A DNA stretch of 64,000 nt from Sphingobacteriales bacterium (GTDB lineage Bacteria > Bacteroidota > Bacteroidia > Chitinophagales > UBA2359), in NCBI GenBank assembly GCA_016711295.1, contig JADJTE010000016.1:62001-126000 (forward strand), in the 5' to 3' direction. The position numbers and the translations under genes are program-made. Shown piece after piece: positions 21,489 through 30,889 of the stretch. A model generated the notes under the pieces. The model was not told the DNA's origin, ran no database searches, and worked only from the letters and a program-made list of their open reading frames with translations. Position 1 is the stretch's first letter. Each line of letters opens with the position of its first letter.

Positions 21489-22307
21489 TCATTTTATAAA
21501 AAAAAAGTATTGGATATTGCCTTTGCGCAGATGTTCTATTTGGTTATTATCATTCAAATAGATGGACATTGTTTGTGCGCGTTTATTGGTTTTGAGGCGC
21601 AATACTTTCATTTGTTTGCCTTTTACATTTTCCAGACCCATTGCGGCTTTGCGCACTTTAAAAGTTTGGGTTTTATTATTTTGGCAAATACTTAATTTCT
21701 TTGTATCGAATTGGAAAGAAAATTTCTCTGCTACATACACTTTTTCTTCTACTTGGGTGGGATTGTTGGTATCTAAACGTTTGGCGGGTTTTAGTATTTT
21801 GCCGTTTAGGTCTTGGTACGAAGAAATTTTGTAAGCACCTTTGGCGGTAAAATATTTTCTTTCGCTTTGTTCTTGTTCGCTGCTTTTTTGTGGAAGCCTG
21901 AACTCGAAATCGCCGTATCGTTTCGACTCGAAATAAAGCGTTTCTACATAATTGCCCGCATCTGTTTCGATGGCAAGGGACTATATCTGTGCGCGGTTAT
22001 CGACCAATTTCAATTCGTAGCCGTAGGGTGTTTTTAGTTTTGATACGATACCAAAGGCACTTAGATTAGGAACGCCTTTGAATGCCACCATATCGCTACC
22101 GATTAAAATGCGTACTTTTCCAGCTTCGACCTGTGTGGTTGTTTTACTTTCTACGATTTCTTGGGGTACAAATACGCGGTTGGTTAGTTGATAGACATTG
22201 CTTACTTTTAAATCTTTTCGGTAGGTATAGTCTCCGTCATTGGGGTTGGAATTAGCAAATACTACACCTTGAACTAATAGCAGCGTGTAAATGATAAACT
22301 GTTTCAT
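21489..22307 (-). CDS. exported protein of unknown function with an in-frame amber codon
   Basis: Signal peptide MKQFIIYTLLLVQGVVFANS. The frame stops at TAG 21981-21983 after 108 residues but continues in the same frame for another 164 residues ('SLAIETDAGNYVETLYFESKRYG' and onward to 21489). That downstream part has normal amino-acid composition and alternating beta-like strands ('VYVAEKFSFQFDTKKLSICQ'). So this is one gene of 272 residues with a single nonsense base, either a sequencing substitution or a recent pseudogene. I do not recognise the family. Nothing in the neighbourhood indicates its role. Confidence 0.6.
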
Positions 22308-22920
22308 ATTATTGGGATTTTTGGAGGTGAAAGTGAGGTAAATTCTCGCATTATCACAGCCAAAAATGGTGCCAAAAATTTTATAGCGGCAAAAGTAGCA
22401 AGTTTTTCAGTAGCTTGTACGCATGTAGGCATGTTTTTTTTCATTTTTTTGCTTGGGAGGGGATTTTTTTCGCCAAAATGTGTTTTGCGCCGATAAATTT
22501 GGGCTTGCACATAACGCGGTAGCGAAAAAATACAGTAACTATTGGTCTGGTTTCTAATTTTGAGTAAAAGAAATAACGGGCGCATCTTGCTTGCGCCCTT
22601 GCTACAATTTATAACCCATACCATTAGTATATCGCCCCTAAGGGGCTTTTGTTGCTATACCGTCTTTGTTTTCTATTAGCATGTCGCCCCAAAGGGGCTT
22701 AGAAAACGGTCTTTCTATTAGTGGTTTCTAATTTTGAGTAAAAGAAATAACGGGCGCATCCTGCTTGCACCCTCGCCACAATTTATATCCCATTCCATTA
22801 GTATATCGCCCCTACGGGGCTTTTGTTGCTAGACCGTCTTTGTTTTCTATTAGCATGTCGCCCCGAAGGGGCTTTAAAAACGGTCTTTCGTAGTTACGTG
22901 GTTTTTGTCAGAGATATTGA
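22308..22920. other. intergenic region with a duplicated 174-bp unit
   Basis: Holds the tandem repeat listed separately. A minus-strand TACTTTTG box near 22387-22394 fits the TAnnTTTG -7 motif and lies about 85 bp upstream of the exported protein start. The open frame 22304-22624 is Lys/Pro-rich without homology and overlaps this promoter zone; it is not a credible gene. Confidence 0.55.
22551..22898. repeat. two tandem copies of a 174-bp unit with GC-rich hairpins
   Basis: Copies start at 22551 and 22725 ('tttctaattttgagtaaaag'). Each contains two short perfect hairpins of the form GCCCCTAAGGGGC and GCCCCAAAGGGGC. The copies differ by scattered substitutions, so the duplication is not recent. 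No reading frame. Confidence 0.85.
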
Positions 22921-23742
22921 TTAATGCTTCAATTGTTTTATTTCGAGGCGAAGCGCGGCTATTTCGCCCAACAGTTTTTCGGTTAGTGTATCGCCTGTTA
23001 TGCTTCCATTGATGATGAGGCTGCGCGTTTCCCATATTTCTATGATGTCCGATGCGTTGATGATATACGGTTCGTATTCGGGTGCGGGGTTGTCGGACAG
23101 CAGTAGCAGGTAGCCGCGTGTAGCCAATTCGTTATATACGCGCTTGAACAAAATGCCGTGTTCTCGGGAGATAATTATGTGGGTATGATTGGTTTTGGCG
23201 GTTGTCCAATTTTCGACATATCTGCCTACGACTATGGTGCCTGATGGTATGGGGATCATCGAGTCGCCTTTTATTTCAAAGCCTCTGAAAGTGCCTGTTT
23301 CGTTGCTTAGGAATGGCAGCCTAAATTTGGGCAATTGTTGGATAAAATCGGCATTGGCGTAGCCGTTGGGGTAGCCTGCGCTGGCGGTTACGCCCATCAC
23401 CATTTCAATTACCTCGCGTCCCATGTCGTCTGTCGATACGAGGAGCGAGCGCACGCGGAGGTCGTCGCCCATGATGCGGCGCATTTGCTGTGGGTTGTGG
23501 CGGTAGTGTTGGGGTAGGTCGTCCCATTCGCGCGATAGGTCGGCTTCTAATAGTGCATTAATGGTTACGCCGAACAGAGCCGACATTTTAGACAGCAAAT
23601 TGGTCTTGGGCATGCTTGCGTTCTCTTGTTCGTAGGACGCAATATTTTTTTGGGTAATGCCTAATTTTTCGGCAAGTTCTCCTTGGTTGAGGTGCAAGAC
23701 CTTTTCGCGCAGAAATTTGAGGTTACTCTTAAAAAAATTCAT
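22921..23742 (-). CDS. XRE-family repressor with S24 LexA-like peptidase domain
   Basis: 273 residues. N-terminal helix-turn-helix of the XRE type at about 8-66 ('QGELAEKLGITQKNIASYEQ'). After a linker, 'ASAGYPNGYANADF' resembles the Ala-Gly cleavage region of LexA/CI-type repressors. The S24 catalytic Ser is in 'IKGDSMIPIPSG' and the likely Lys in 'GILFKRVYNE'. The C-terminus is a short coiled coil ('LGEIAALRLEIKQLKH'). This type is common in Bacteroidota, often self-regulated and linked to stress or prophage control. Only intergenic promoter DNA separates it from the divergent polysaccharide genes. Confidence 0.9.
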   Translation of the reverse strand: MNFFKSNLKFLREKVLHLNQGELAEKLGITQKNIASYEQENASMPKTNLLSKMSALFGVTINALLEADLSREWDDLPQHYRHNPQQMRRIMGDDLRVRSLLVSTDDMGREVIEMVMGVTASAGYPNGYANADFIQQLPKFRLPFLSNETGTFRGFEIKGDSMIPIPSGTIVVGRYVENWTTAKTNHTHIIISREHGILFKRVYNELATRGYLLLLSDNPAPEYEPYIINASDIIEIWETRSLIINGSITGDTLTEKLLGEIAALRLEIKQLKH

Positions 23743-23772
23743 AACTTACAGCATTAGAGATAAAAGATGAGG

Positions 23773-23804
23773 CAAAGCTAAGACCTTTTTAGCAAAACAC
23801 CAAA
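23773..23804 (-). promoter_or_regulatory. Bacteroidota-type promoter of the XRE/S24 gene
   Basis: On the minus strand, TTTG (complement of CAAA 23801-23804), 20 bp spacer, then TAGCTTTG (complement of 23773-23780). This matches the Bacteroidota primary sigma consensus TTTG-N19/20-TAnnTTTG and lies 31 bp upstream of the ATG at 23742. Confidence 0.7.
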
Positions 23805-24072
23805 TTTTTAGCCATATTTTTTAGTATTTTGAGGTAATTATTTGCTTTTACTGCTTCCTGCCCTTGTATATTTTATGTAGATACCCAATTTTGGGTGTTT
23901 TGCGGGGTTTTGTTTTGTATATTGAGGGGCAATTTGGGCTAATATTTGGCGCATCGGAAAAGCATTGGGCATATTTGAGCCAGTAAATCTCAAATTTTAT
24001 GTTCGGAATAGGACTAAAATCGGCATTTTATTTAACTTTGCCGCCATTTTGCCCATTTTAATACCTGCTGTT

Positions 24073-25503
24073 TTGCTGTTCAATTCTATTGCCTATTTGT
24101 TTTTGTTTTTGCCCATCGTAACGCTTGCCTATTTTTTGTTGCCGCAGCGTTATAGGTGGTGTTTGCTATTGGGGGCGAGCTACTTTTTTTATATGTATTG
24201 GAAGTGGCAATATGGCTTGCTGATGTTATTGACCACGTTCATTACCTATACGACGGGTTTGCTCATCAATAGGGCGGCTACTGAGCGACAACGGACGGGG
24301 TGGTTTGTGCTTGGATTGGGGGTTGATATTGCTATTTTGTTTTTTTTTAAGTATTTCAACTTTGTTGGCGAAAGCCTCAATATCGTTTTTAATGCGCTGC
24401 GCGTGGGTGCGCCCATACCTACCTTAGATTTGATTTTGCCTGTTGGTATTTCGTTCTATACTTTCCAATCGCTTAGTTATACTATTGATGTATATAGGCG
24501 CAAGCATTTGCCCGAAAAACATTTTGGCTTATATGCCTTATATGTCGCTTTTTTCCCGCAATTGGTGGCGGGTCCTATCGAACGCTCGCAGGATTTGCTG
24601 CCTCAATTTCGCGAGACGCATACATTTTCGGTCGAGCGACTGATAGCTGGCGCACGCCTTATTTTGTGGGGTTTGTTCAAAAAGGTGGTCATTGCCGATT
24701 CGCTGGGGCTTTATGTCAATAGGGTGTATGCCGACCTGCCTGCCCATCAAGGAATAGCATTATTGTTGGCTATGCTATTTTTTGTTTACCAAATTTATTG
24801 CGATTTTTCGGGATATAGCGATATAGCGCATGGGTCGGCGCGGATATTGGGCTATCGCCTAACGGTCAATTTCAACTTTCCGTTTCGCGCACGCAGCTAT
24901 AGCGACCTTTGGGCGCGGTGGCATATTACGCTCACTAATTGGTTTCGCGAATATTTATACATTCCTTTGGGTGGCAATAGGGTGAAACCCTTGTTACAAT
25001 ATCGCAATACCTTGTTTATATTTGCTTTAATTGGTTTGTGGCATGGTGCTGCTTGGAATTTTGTTTTATTTGGCATCTTGCAAGCCCTTGTTATCATTGC
25101 TGCGCTTGCGACTAAAAAGCAACGCCAAGCGATAAATTCGGCTTGGGGCATCGATAGGTATGGAGTTGTCGATGCGGCGATAGACCGTATTATGGTGGTG
25201 GGTATCTATGCTATTTTTGCAGGTGGGATATTTAGGGCAAAGAGCGTTGCTGATTATGTGTATATGCTCACTCATTGTTGGTCGTTTGGGCTCAAAAAAA
25301 GTGCCTTGCCCGAAATAATATTTCTATGCCTGCTGATTTTTTGTTTCGAGCTAATTCAATATCCGATGAAAGAACGCCAAACCGACCCTTTCCTGAGCCT
25401 CAAACGCTATCGCTACCGTTTGTTGCTGTACCTATTTTTGATATTTGCTATTCTATTGGCGGGCAATAGCCAAGCCGACCCGTTTTTGTATTTCCAATTT
25501 TAA
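24073..25503 (+). CDS. AlgI-like membrane-bound O-acyltransferase (MBOAT)
   Basis: Polytopic membrane acyltransferase that passes acetyl groups across the inner membrane to surface polysaccharide. TTG at 24073 is chosen as start because it gives the family N-terminus (M)LFNSIAYLFLFLPIV; a TAACTTTG -7-like box at 24033-24040 lies just upstream. The alternative ATG at 23965 adds 36 non-homologous residues. About 476 residues. MBOAT signatures seen are 'LPVGISFYTFQSLSY', 'FFPQLVAGPIERSQDLLPQF', 'YCDFSGYSDIAHGSARILGY', and the catalytic His in 'GLWHGAAWNF'. It is the first gene of a plus-strand cluster with two sulfotransferases and an SGNH protein, pointing to acetylated and sulfated exopolysaccharide. 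Confidence 0.93.
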   Translation: MLFNSIAYLFLFLPIVTLAYFLLPQRYRWCLLLGASYFFYMYWKWQYGLLMLLTTFITYTTGLLINRAATERQRTGWFVLGLGVDIAILFFFKYFNFVGESLNIVFNALRVGAPIPTLDLILPVGISFYTFQSLSYTIDVYRRKHLPEKHFGLYALYVAFFPQLVAGPIERSQDLLPQFRETHTFSVERLIAGARLILWGLFKKVVIADSLGLYVNRVYADLPAHQGIALLLAMLFFVYQIYCDFSGYSDIAHGSARILGYRLTVNFNFPFRARSYSDLWARWHITLTNWFREYLYIPLGGNRVKPLLQYRNTLFIFALIGLWHGAAWNFVLFGILQALVIIAALATKKQRQAINSAWGIDRYGVVDAAIDRIMVVGIYAIFAGGIFRAKSVADYVYMLTHCWSFGLKKSALPEIIFLCLLIFCFELIQYPMKERQTDPFLSLKRYRYRLLLYLFLIFAILLAGNSQADPFLYFQF

Positions 25504-25521
25504 TACTTTCACTACTTCACT

Positions 25522-26618
25522 ATGATTAGTCTTGATAAATTGAAAAAAATACCCATTTACTATATTGTTGGTATTGGCAGGAGTGGTACGAGCATGGTCA
25601 CGTCTTTGTTTCACCCCAATTGCAAGGTTTGGGCAAGCCCTGAAAATCCGTTCCTATTGTTTTTTTATCATGCTTACTGCCACAAAACCCAATGGACTGC
25701 CAACGATATAGAAGCAGTTATCACCTATCTAAGGCTTATTTTTGAGACGCACCCGCCTATCGGCTGGCATTTCGACCCTGATGCCCTGCGCCAAACGCTG
25801 CTGGGTTTGCCCGAAGGTACTAATTATGCCGAATTTTGTAAGGCTATATATTTCAATTTTTTGCCTGCTGCCTACGACAAAAATCCCGAAGAGGTGCAGT
25901 TTATCCTCGACAAAAATCCGTCCTATACACTACAATGGCGAAGGCTTTTGCAATTAAATCCCTTGCAAGTGCCTAAATTTTTGGTCATGCTGCGCGATTA
26001 TAGGGCTAATATTTTGTCGCGCAAGCAGAGCATTAATGTCCGAAAGCCTCAGACGGCTTTTGATGCTTATAGGTGGTTGTTGTTCAATAGGGCGGCGCAA
26101 TCTTTGCTCAAAAAACACCCCGATTTGGCTATCTTGGTGCGGTACGAAGATATGGTCATGCAGCCCGAAGAGGAGTCTAAACGGGTTTGCGCTTTTTTTG
26201 GCGTGCCTTATGCGCCGGATATGTTGCAGTTTCATCGGAGGAGAAGAAAGTTATACGACGATAGCGGCGAAAGTGTGGCGAAGTCGGCGCGGTTTCAAAA
26301 AAATATGGCGACTTGGCGCGTCCTATCAATACATCGCGCTTAGAGGCTTGGAAAACCCAACTTTCGGAGCGCGACCGCCTTGTCGCTGAATATGTCTGCG
26401 GCAAAATGGGTAGGCAATTTGGTTACGAAACTACCTTAGACATAGGGCTATGGCAGCGGATTGGCTTGTTTTTTACTACATTTATCCCTTTTCTAAGGGC
26501 TTTTTATGACGTTTATAAAGATGAGTGCTTGTTTTACTTATCGCCTAAACTAAAAATGAGCCGAATAAAATGGCTCAATAAAACTATCAAACATGAGCCT
26601 GCCCAACAGCACAACTAA
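25522..26618 (+). CDS. PAPS-dependent sulfotransferase 1 (one homopolymer frameshift)
   Basis: Transfers sulfate from PAPS, probably to a glycan. The 5'-phosphosulfate loop 'GIGRSGTSM' sits at about residue 17; the 3'-phosphate Arg/Ser motif is 'RDYRANILSRKQS'. The first frame ends at 26343. One more A in the run 26297-26303 joins it to 'GDLARPINTSRLEAW' and the C-terminal 90 residues ending at 26618. Length is then about 365, equal to its intact neighbour. It begins 18 bp after the MBOAT gene and its end overlaps the next gene by 26 bp, so it is translationally linked. Confidence 0.88.
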
Positions 26619-27657
26619 TATACCGCTGCATTTCTTGATAGGTATCGGTAGAAGCGGGACTACCTTGCTGACGACTATGTTGAATGCGCACCCGAACCTT
26701 GTGGCTACGCCTGAAAATGATTTTGCCTTGTTTTTTCAGTCGCAATTTGCCGATAAGGACATGAGCAAACCTGCTGACATTGACCTCTTTGTGCGGCTGT
26801 TTAATCGACCGCGCCAGCAGGCTATTAGTGTTTGGAATCCCGAACCGACTACGCTGCGCCGAATATTTGCTCGACACCCGCAGGGGATTTCTTATGCCGA
26901 TTTATGTAAGGAGGTTTATCTTTCGTACAGTTTTAAGGCAGAAGGCAGTAACGACATCCGGGCGATAATTGACAAAAACCCTATTTATACGTTGCACATA
27001 CCGCTTTGGACGCGGTTGTTTCTCGATGCTAAGTTCATTGTATTGGTGCGTGATTATCGCGATAATATCTTATCGCGCAAGCGGACGGATAAGAGAAGCC
27101 GCTTAAATGCGACGACTATACACGCTGCGGTATGGAATATTTATTATCGGCACATCTTGAAGGCGCAGCAGCAAAACCCGCAGCGGTTTTTGACCATTCG
27201 TTACGAAGACCTCGCTGCTAATGCCGAAGCGGTATTGCGACAAATTTGCTCTTTTTTAGCCATCGGTTTTGAGCCTGTTATGTTGGAGGCATACCGACAA
27301 AACGAATTGTTAAAGAGTAAGCGCGTTAAGGAGAGTATCAGCCAAGCCGATTATGAACATATTAGCGCGATGCACGAGAACCTAAGCCGACCAGTGAATA
27401 CGGACCGAGTGGCGGCTTGGCAGCGCGAGATGCCAATTGCTGATAGGGCTACTGCCGAGCAGATATGTGGGCAATTGGGCGAGCGGTTTGGCTATGCTAC
27501 GACGCTGGATATTAGTTGGTTTCAAAAGATGCGGATATTTGCTAAACAACTTGTCTTGGGTACGTATGCCCATTTTTATACCGAGGTTTGGGCAAAGCGC
27601 GTTTTTTATCTGCCTCTCAAATGGCGGCTCTTTTTTGCTTCGTTTACTCAACAATAA
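26593..27657 (+). CDS. PAPS-dependent sulfotransferase 2
   Basis: 354 residues, intact. 'IGIGRSGTTLLTTMLNAHP' is the 5'-phosphosulfate-binding loop; 'VLVRDYRDNILSRKR' is the 3'-phosphate-binding motif; 'FLTIRYEDLA' is the conserved RYEDL stretch; the C-terminal 'AEQICGQLGERFGY' is shared by all five paralogues here. Sulfotransfer_3-like. Likely decorates a surface polysaccharide with sulfate together with the adjacent O-acyltransferase. The 5' end overlaps the previous gene. Confidence 0.93.
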   Translation: MSLPNSTTNIPLHFLIGIGRSGTTLLTTMLNAHPNLVATPENDFALFFQSQFADKDMSKPADIDLFVRLFNRPRQQAISVWNPEPTTLRRIFARHPQGISYADLCKEVYLSYSFKAEGSNDIRAIIDKNPIYTLHIPLWTRLFLDAKFIVLVRDYRDNILSRKRTDKRSRLNATTIHAAVWNIYYRHILKAQQQNPQRFLTIRYEDLAANAEAVLRQICSFLAIGFEPVMLEAYRQNELLKSKRVKESISQADYEHISAMHENLSRPVNTDRVAAWQREMPIADRATAEQICGQLGERFGYATTLDISWFQKMRIFAKQLVLGTYAHFYTEVWAKRVFYLPLKWRLFFASFTQQ

Positions 27658-27671
27658 TTAGATGTACACTT

Positions 27672-28619
27672 ATGAATACTCAACTATTGGGCAAAGCCAT
27701 TGTCTTTTTGTTGGCTGCTGTGGGCATACATTGTTTGCTGTATTTGGGCTTTATGGCTTGGGTGGGGCGGCATAGCCAGCTGTTTAAAGACGAAAGGGCG
27801 ATAATGCAAAGCGATAGGGCTTATGATTATCTATTTTTGGGCAATTCGCACGTGGCGCGTGGCATTGATACGTCTCTGATTGGCGGGGCGTTTAACTATG
27901 GCTTTTATGGCGAGAATATAGGCAGGAGTTATTACAAGCTCGAAAGTTTGCTTCAGAATAGCCCCAAAGGGAGGTTTAAGTATGTGGTTATGCCTGCGGA
28001 GGTGGGTGTGCATACGGCGTTTATGTATCGGTTCAATAAGTACAACTATTATTATAGCAGGCTGATTGATGAACGCGAATGGCTATCGATTAGCAGAGAT
28101 TATGCCTATCAAGCTAATTATTGGCTCGATTGCGTGTTTGTGTATTCCCATTTTAAAGAGGTGCTGACTACGAGAGACAAAAAAAAGCAGAGAGGATATA
28201 TGGCTATAGACCAGAGGAGCGATGCAGAGAACGCTAAGAGCGGCTATATCGAGGCGCGTACTTTGATAGAGGACAATCGGATAGAGACTATCTATGACCC
28301 TGTATTGATGGAGTATGTAAAGAAGGCTATCGAGCTATGCCGACAGAACGATATAAAGGTGATTTTTGTCAAATATCCTTTGAGTGGCTATTTTTTGACT
28401 GCTACGCGCCAGATTGTAGGTGATACTGCTTTGGATAGTTCGCCACTTGAGCAGATTATAGACGCGAATGGCATCATTACCTTAGATTACGAGTCGGTAT
28501 TTGCGTCTTGTGGGGAGTATTTTTTGGATTCGCACCATCTGAACCGAGCGGGCGGCGAAGCGTTATCTATTTTGGTGGCGCATGATTTGGCGATTTTGCG
28601 CAAGAGTGGTCAATTATAG
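27672..28619 (+). CDS. membrane-anchored SGNH-hydrolase-like protein (possible AlgJ/AlgX-type acetyl carrier)
   Basis: Start at ATG 27672, 14 bp after the preceding stop; the frame upstream to 27588 overlaps the sulfotransferase. An N-terminal membrane anchor (about residues 7-29) precedes 'YDYLFLGNSHVARGID', where GNSH matches an SGNH block I with Ser as nucleophile. Near the C-terminus 'YFLDSHHLNRAGGEAL' gives the D-x-x-H block. 315 residues. Cluster position after an MBOAT suggests it works in polysaccharide O-acetylation, outside the inner membrane. The family name is not certain; comparison is by motif only. Confidence 0.75.
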   Translation: MNTQLLGKAIVFLLAAVGIHCLLYLGFMAWVGRHSQLFKDERAIMQSDRAYDYLFLGNSHVARGIDTSLIGGAFNYGFYGENIGRSYYKLESLLQNSPKGRFKYVVMPAEVGVHTAFMYRFNKYNYYYSRLIDEREWLSISRDYAYQANYWLDCVFVYSHFKEVLTTRDKKKQRGYMAIDQRSDAENAKSGYIEARTLIEDNRIETIYDPVLMEYVKKAIELCRQNDIKVIFVKYPLSGYFLTATRQIVGDTALDSSPLEQIIDANGIITLDYESVFASCGEYFLDSHHLNRAGGEALSILVAHDLAILRKSGQL

Positions 28620-28642
28620 GTATTGTATGGGTGGGTTTTGGC

Positions 28643-29341
28643 GTAACTATTTAGGTGGTTTTGTCGCTCACTTGTCTATTGTTGCTTTGTAGTGCTGTTT
28701 CTTCTTTTTTGTCTTGACACAAAAAAGAAGCAAAAAAAGTCAAGCCTTGATTTTGCTTTCGCTAAAATGCTGCATTACAGGCGTGCCTAAATCAAGGCGA
28801 AGTTCTTGCAGGGCTTCGTAGGTGCGTTTTGAGTTGTCGCTGTGGATTTAGGAAACAAGCCACGCCTTTCATTCCGCATTTTTTAACGCGAGCAAAATAA
28901 TGGCGGGAAAAAAATGCGACCTACAAACATAAATTGGAGCAAAGAAGTATACCTGTCTAAATAATTACGTTTCTTCTTTTTTGTCTTGACACAATCCCAT
29001 TTAATGGGGATGAGAAGCAAAAAAGTCAAGCCTTGATTTTGCTTTCGCTAAAATGCTGCATTACGCGGCGTGCCTACATCCAGGGGAAGTGCTTGCAGGA
29101 CTTCGTAGGCATATTTAGAATTGTCGCTGTGGATTTAGGAAACAAGCTACGCCTTGTTAGCGAAGTCGAACAACATTCCGCATTTTTTAACGCGAGCAAA
29201 ATAAGGGCGAGAAAAAAAATGCGACCTACAAACAGAGACCGAAACCAAAAGGCATATAGCCTAAATAGTTACGGGCGGCAAATAAATACGACCCACAAAC
29301 AGAGACCGAAACCGAAAAAGGCGCATAGCTTAAATAGCTAC
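28643..29341. mobile_element. type-A TIR element followed by the remainder of another copy
   Basis: A complete element occupies 28643-28968 (GTAACTATTTAG ... CTAAATAATTAC, 326 bp). It is followed directly by 'gtttcttc' and the distal part of a second copy, which has a right end at 29272 and a further right-end fragment ending at 29341. The interior includes an inverted repeat of the form cttctttttt / aaaaaagaag around 'gtcttgacac'. The region fills the gap between the SGNH gene stop (28619) and the hydroxylase stop (29349). Frames inside (e.g. 29033-29356) are not credible genes. Confidence 0.85.
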
Positions 29342-29348
29342 GCTTGGG

Positions 29349-30134
29349 TTATGTAAGCCGACCATATAGCCACATTGCCAGCCGCGCGGGGTATTGTGTA
29401 ATATTCATCATCATGCGGCGCACAAATGGGGGAAGTGTCCGATGATATAGAACTTCTGAAATAGGGTTTGCCAAAACAAATTGCCTAATACTTTGGCGCA
29501 TATCCAAAGGTGTTTGGTGGGCGAACTGTGGGCGTATGACATCGAATATGAGTACGTAGCGCGGTTGGTCGGTTTTGTTCCAAGCGGTGTGGCGTTGGGC
29601 ATCGCAAAAAGCCAATACTTTGCCTTCGTGCCAAGGTCGCTCTTCGTTGCCTACTTTCATGGTGCATTGTGGTGTGCCTGCGGGGATTTGCAGACCTAAA
29701 TGGCAGCGGTACATGGCATTGGTGTCGCCCAGATGGGGTTTGATGCTTGTTTGCGGGCGCATCATGCTGAACGATGCGGATACCATATTGGGTATTTTTT
29801 GTAATAATTGGGTGGTGACGGGGCATTTGCGGCAGTTGCGCCGTAGGGTTATGCCCCAGGCAAATAATACGAATACGGTCCAATTGGTAGCTTGGTTGGC
29901 GAGTGTTCGATTGATGTAGGGTATTATGCCTGTGTCTTGTTCTGCAAGTAAAACGGATAGCTCTTGTTTGACGGTCGTCCAATTTTGTTCTAATTCGGCT
30001 ATCCAAGTTGTATTGGATAGGTCGAAAAAGAAGGGGTCGGGCTGTGTGTATGTATCGCCTTCGACGAATGAGAACCATAATTGTTGGCTTTCTGTGTGTT
30101 GGGGCTTGTGTGCTGTGTCGGTGGGGTGGGTCAT
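29349..30134 (-). CDS. aspartyl/asparaginyl beta-hydroxylase-family dioxygenase, copy 1
   Basis: Fe(II)/2-oxoglutarate-type double-stranded beta-helix protein, 261 residues. 'IKPHLGDTNAMYRCHLGLQIP' carries the first metal His with its following acidic residue. 'FCDAQRHTAWN' carries the second His and 'PRYVLIFDVIRP' the Arg that would bind 2-oxoglutarate. A Cys pair in 'NCRKCP' is shared with the second copy. The stop codon lies 8 bp from an element end. Substrate unknown; relatives act on peptidyl Asp/Asn or on lipids and sugars. Confidence 0.85.
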   Translation of the reverse strand: MTHPTDTAHKPQHTESQQLWFSFVEGDTYTQPDPFFFDLSNTTWIAELEQNWTTVKQELSVLLAEQDTGIIPYINRTLANQATNWTVFVLFAWGITLRRNCRKCPVTTQLLQKIPNMVSASFSMMRPQTSIKPHLGDTNAMYRCHLGLQIPAGTPQCTMKVGNEERPWHEGKVLAFCDAQRHTAWNKTDQPRYVLIFDVIRPQFAHQTPLDMRQSIRQFVLANPISEVLYHRTLPPFVRRMMMNITQYPARLAMWLYGRLT

Positions 30135-30143
30135 AGGTAGCGA

Positions 30144-30889
30144 GTAAGTATTTAGGCGGTTTTGCCGCTCATTTGTTTATTGTTGCTTTATAGTGTTGTT
30201 TATTCGTAACTATTTAGGTGGTTTTGCTGCTCACTTGTCTATTGTTGCTTTGTAGTTCTGTTTCTTCTTTTTTGTCTTGACACAAAAAAGAAGCAAAAAA
30301 AGTCAAGCCTTGATTTTGCTTTCGCTAAAATGCTGCATTACAGGCGTGCCTAAATCCAAGGCGAAGTTCTTGCAGGGCTTCGTAGGTGCGTTTTGAGTTG
30401 TCGCTGTGGATTTAGGAAACAAGCCACGCCTTTCATTCCGCATTTTTTAACGCGAGCAAAATAATGGCGGGAAAAAAATGCGACCTACAAACATAAATCA
30501 GCATAAAGGAGTATAACTGTCTAAATAATTACGTTTTTTCTTTTTTAGCTTGACACAATCCCCTTTAATGGGGATGGAAGCAAAAAAAGTCGAGCCTTGA
30601 TTTTGCTTTCGCTAAAATGCTGCATTACGCGGCGTGCCTAAATCCAAGGCGAAGTTCTTGCAGGGCTTCGTAGGTGCGTTTTGAGTTGTTGCTGTGGATT
30701 TAGAAAACAAGCCAGGCCTTGTGAGCGAAGTCGAATAACATGCGCAAAATAAGGGTGGGAAAAAAAATGCGACCTACAAACAGAGACCGAAACCAAAAGG
30801 CATATAGCCTAAATAGTTACAGGCGGCAAATAAATACGACCTACAAACAGAGACCGAAACCAAAAAAGGCGCATAGCCTAAATAGTTAC
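30144..30889. mobile_element. nested type-A TIR elements between the two hydroxylase genes
   Basis: A left-end piece (30144-30205) is interrupted by a full copy at 30206-30532. The distal part of the outer copy then resumes, with right ends at 30820 and 30889. Near-identical octamers, gtttattc before and gttttttc after the inner copy, look like the target duplication of the nested insertion. The last CTAAATAGTTAC supplies the TAA stop codon of the following hydroxylase gene. Confidence 0.85.

Noticed and set aside
11611..21983. Alternative genetic code (TGA or TAG read as sense)
   Set aside because: Only isolated single cases occur, TGA and TAG end many intact genes here, and the wider pattern is sequencing indels.
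22304..22624. Minus-strand frame of 106 residues overlapping the exported-protein start
   Set aside because: Lys/Pro-rich, no homology, and it occupies the likely promoter region and part of the tandem repeat.
29033..29356. Reading frame within the inverted-repeat elements
   Set aside because: It spans an element boundary, has no homology, and equivalent frames are not kept in other copies.
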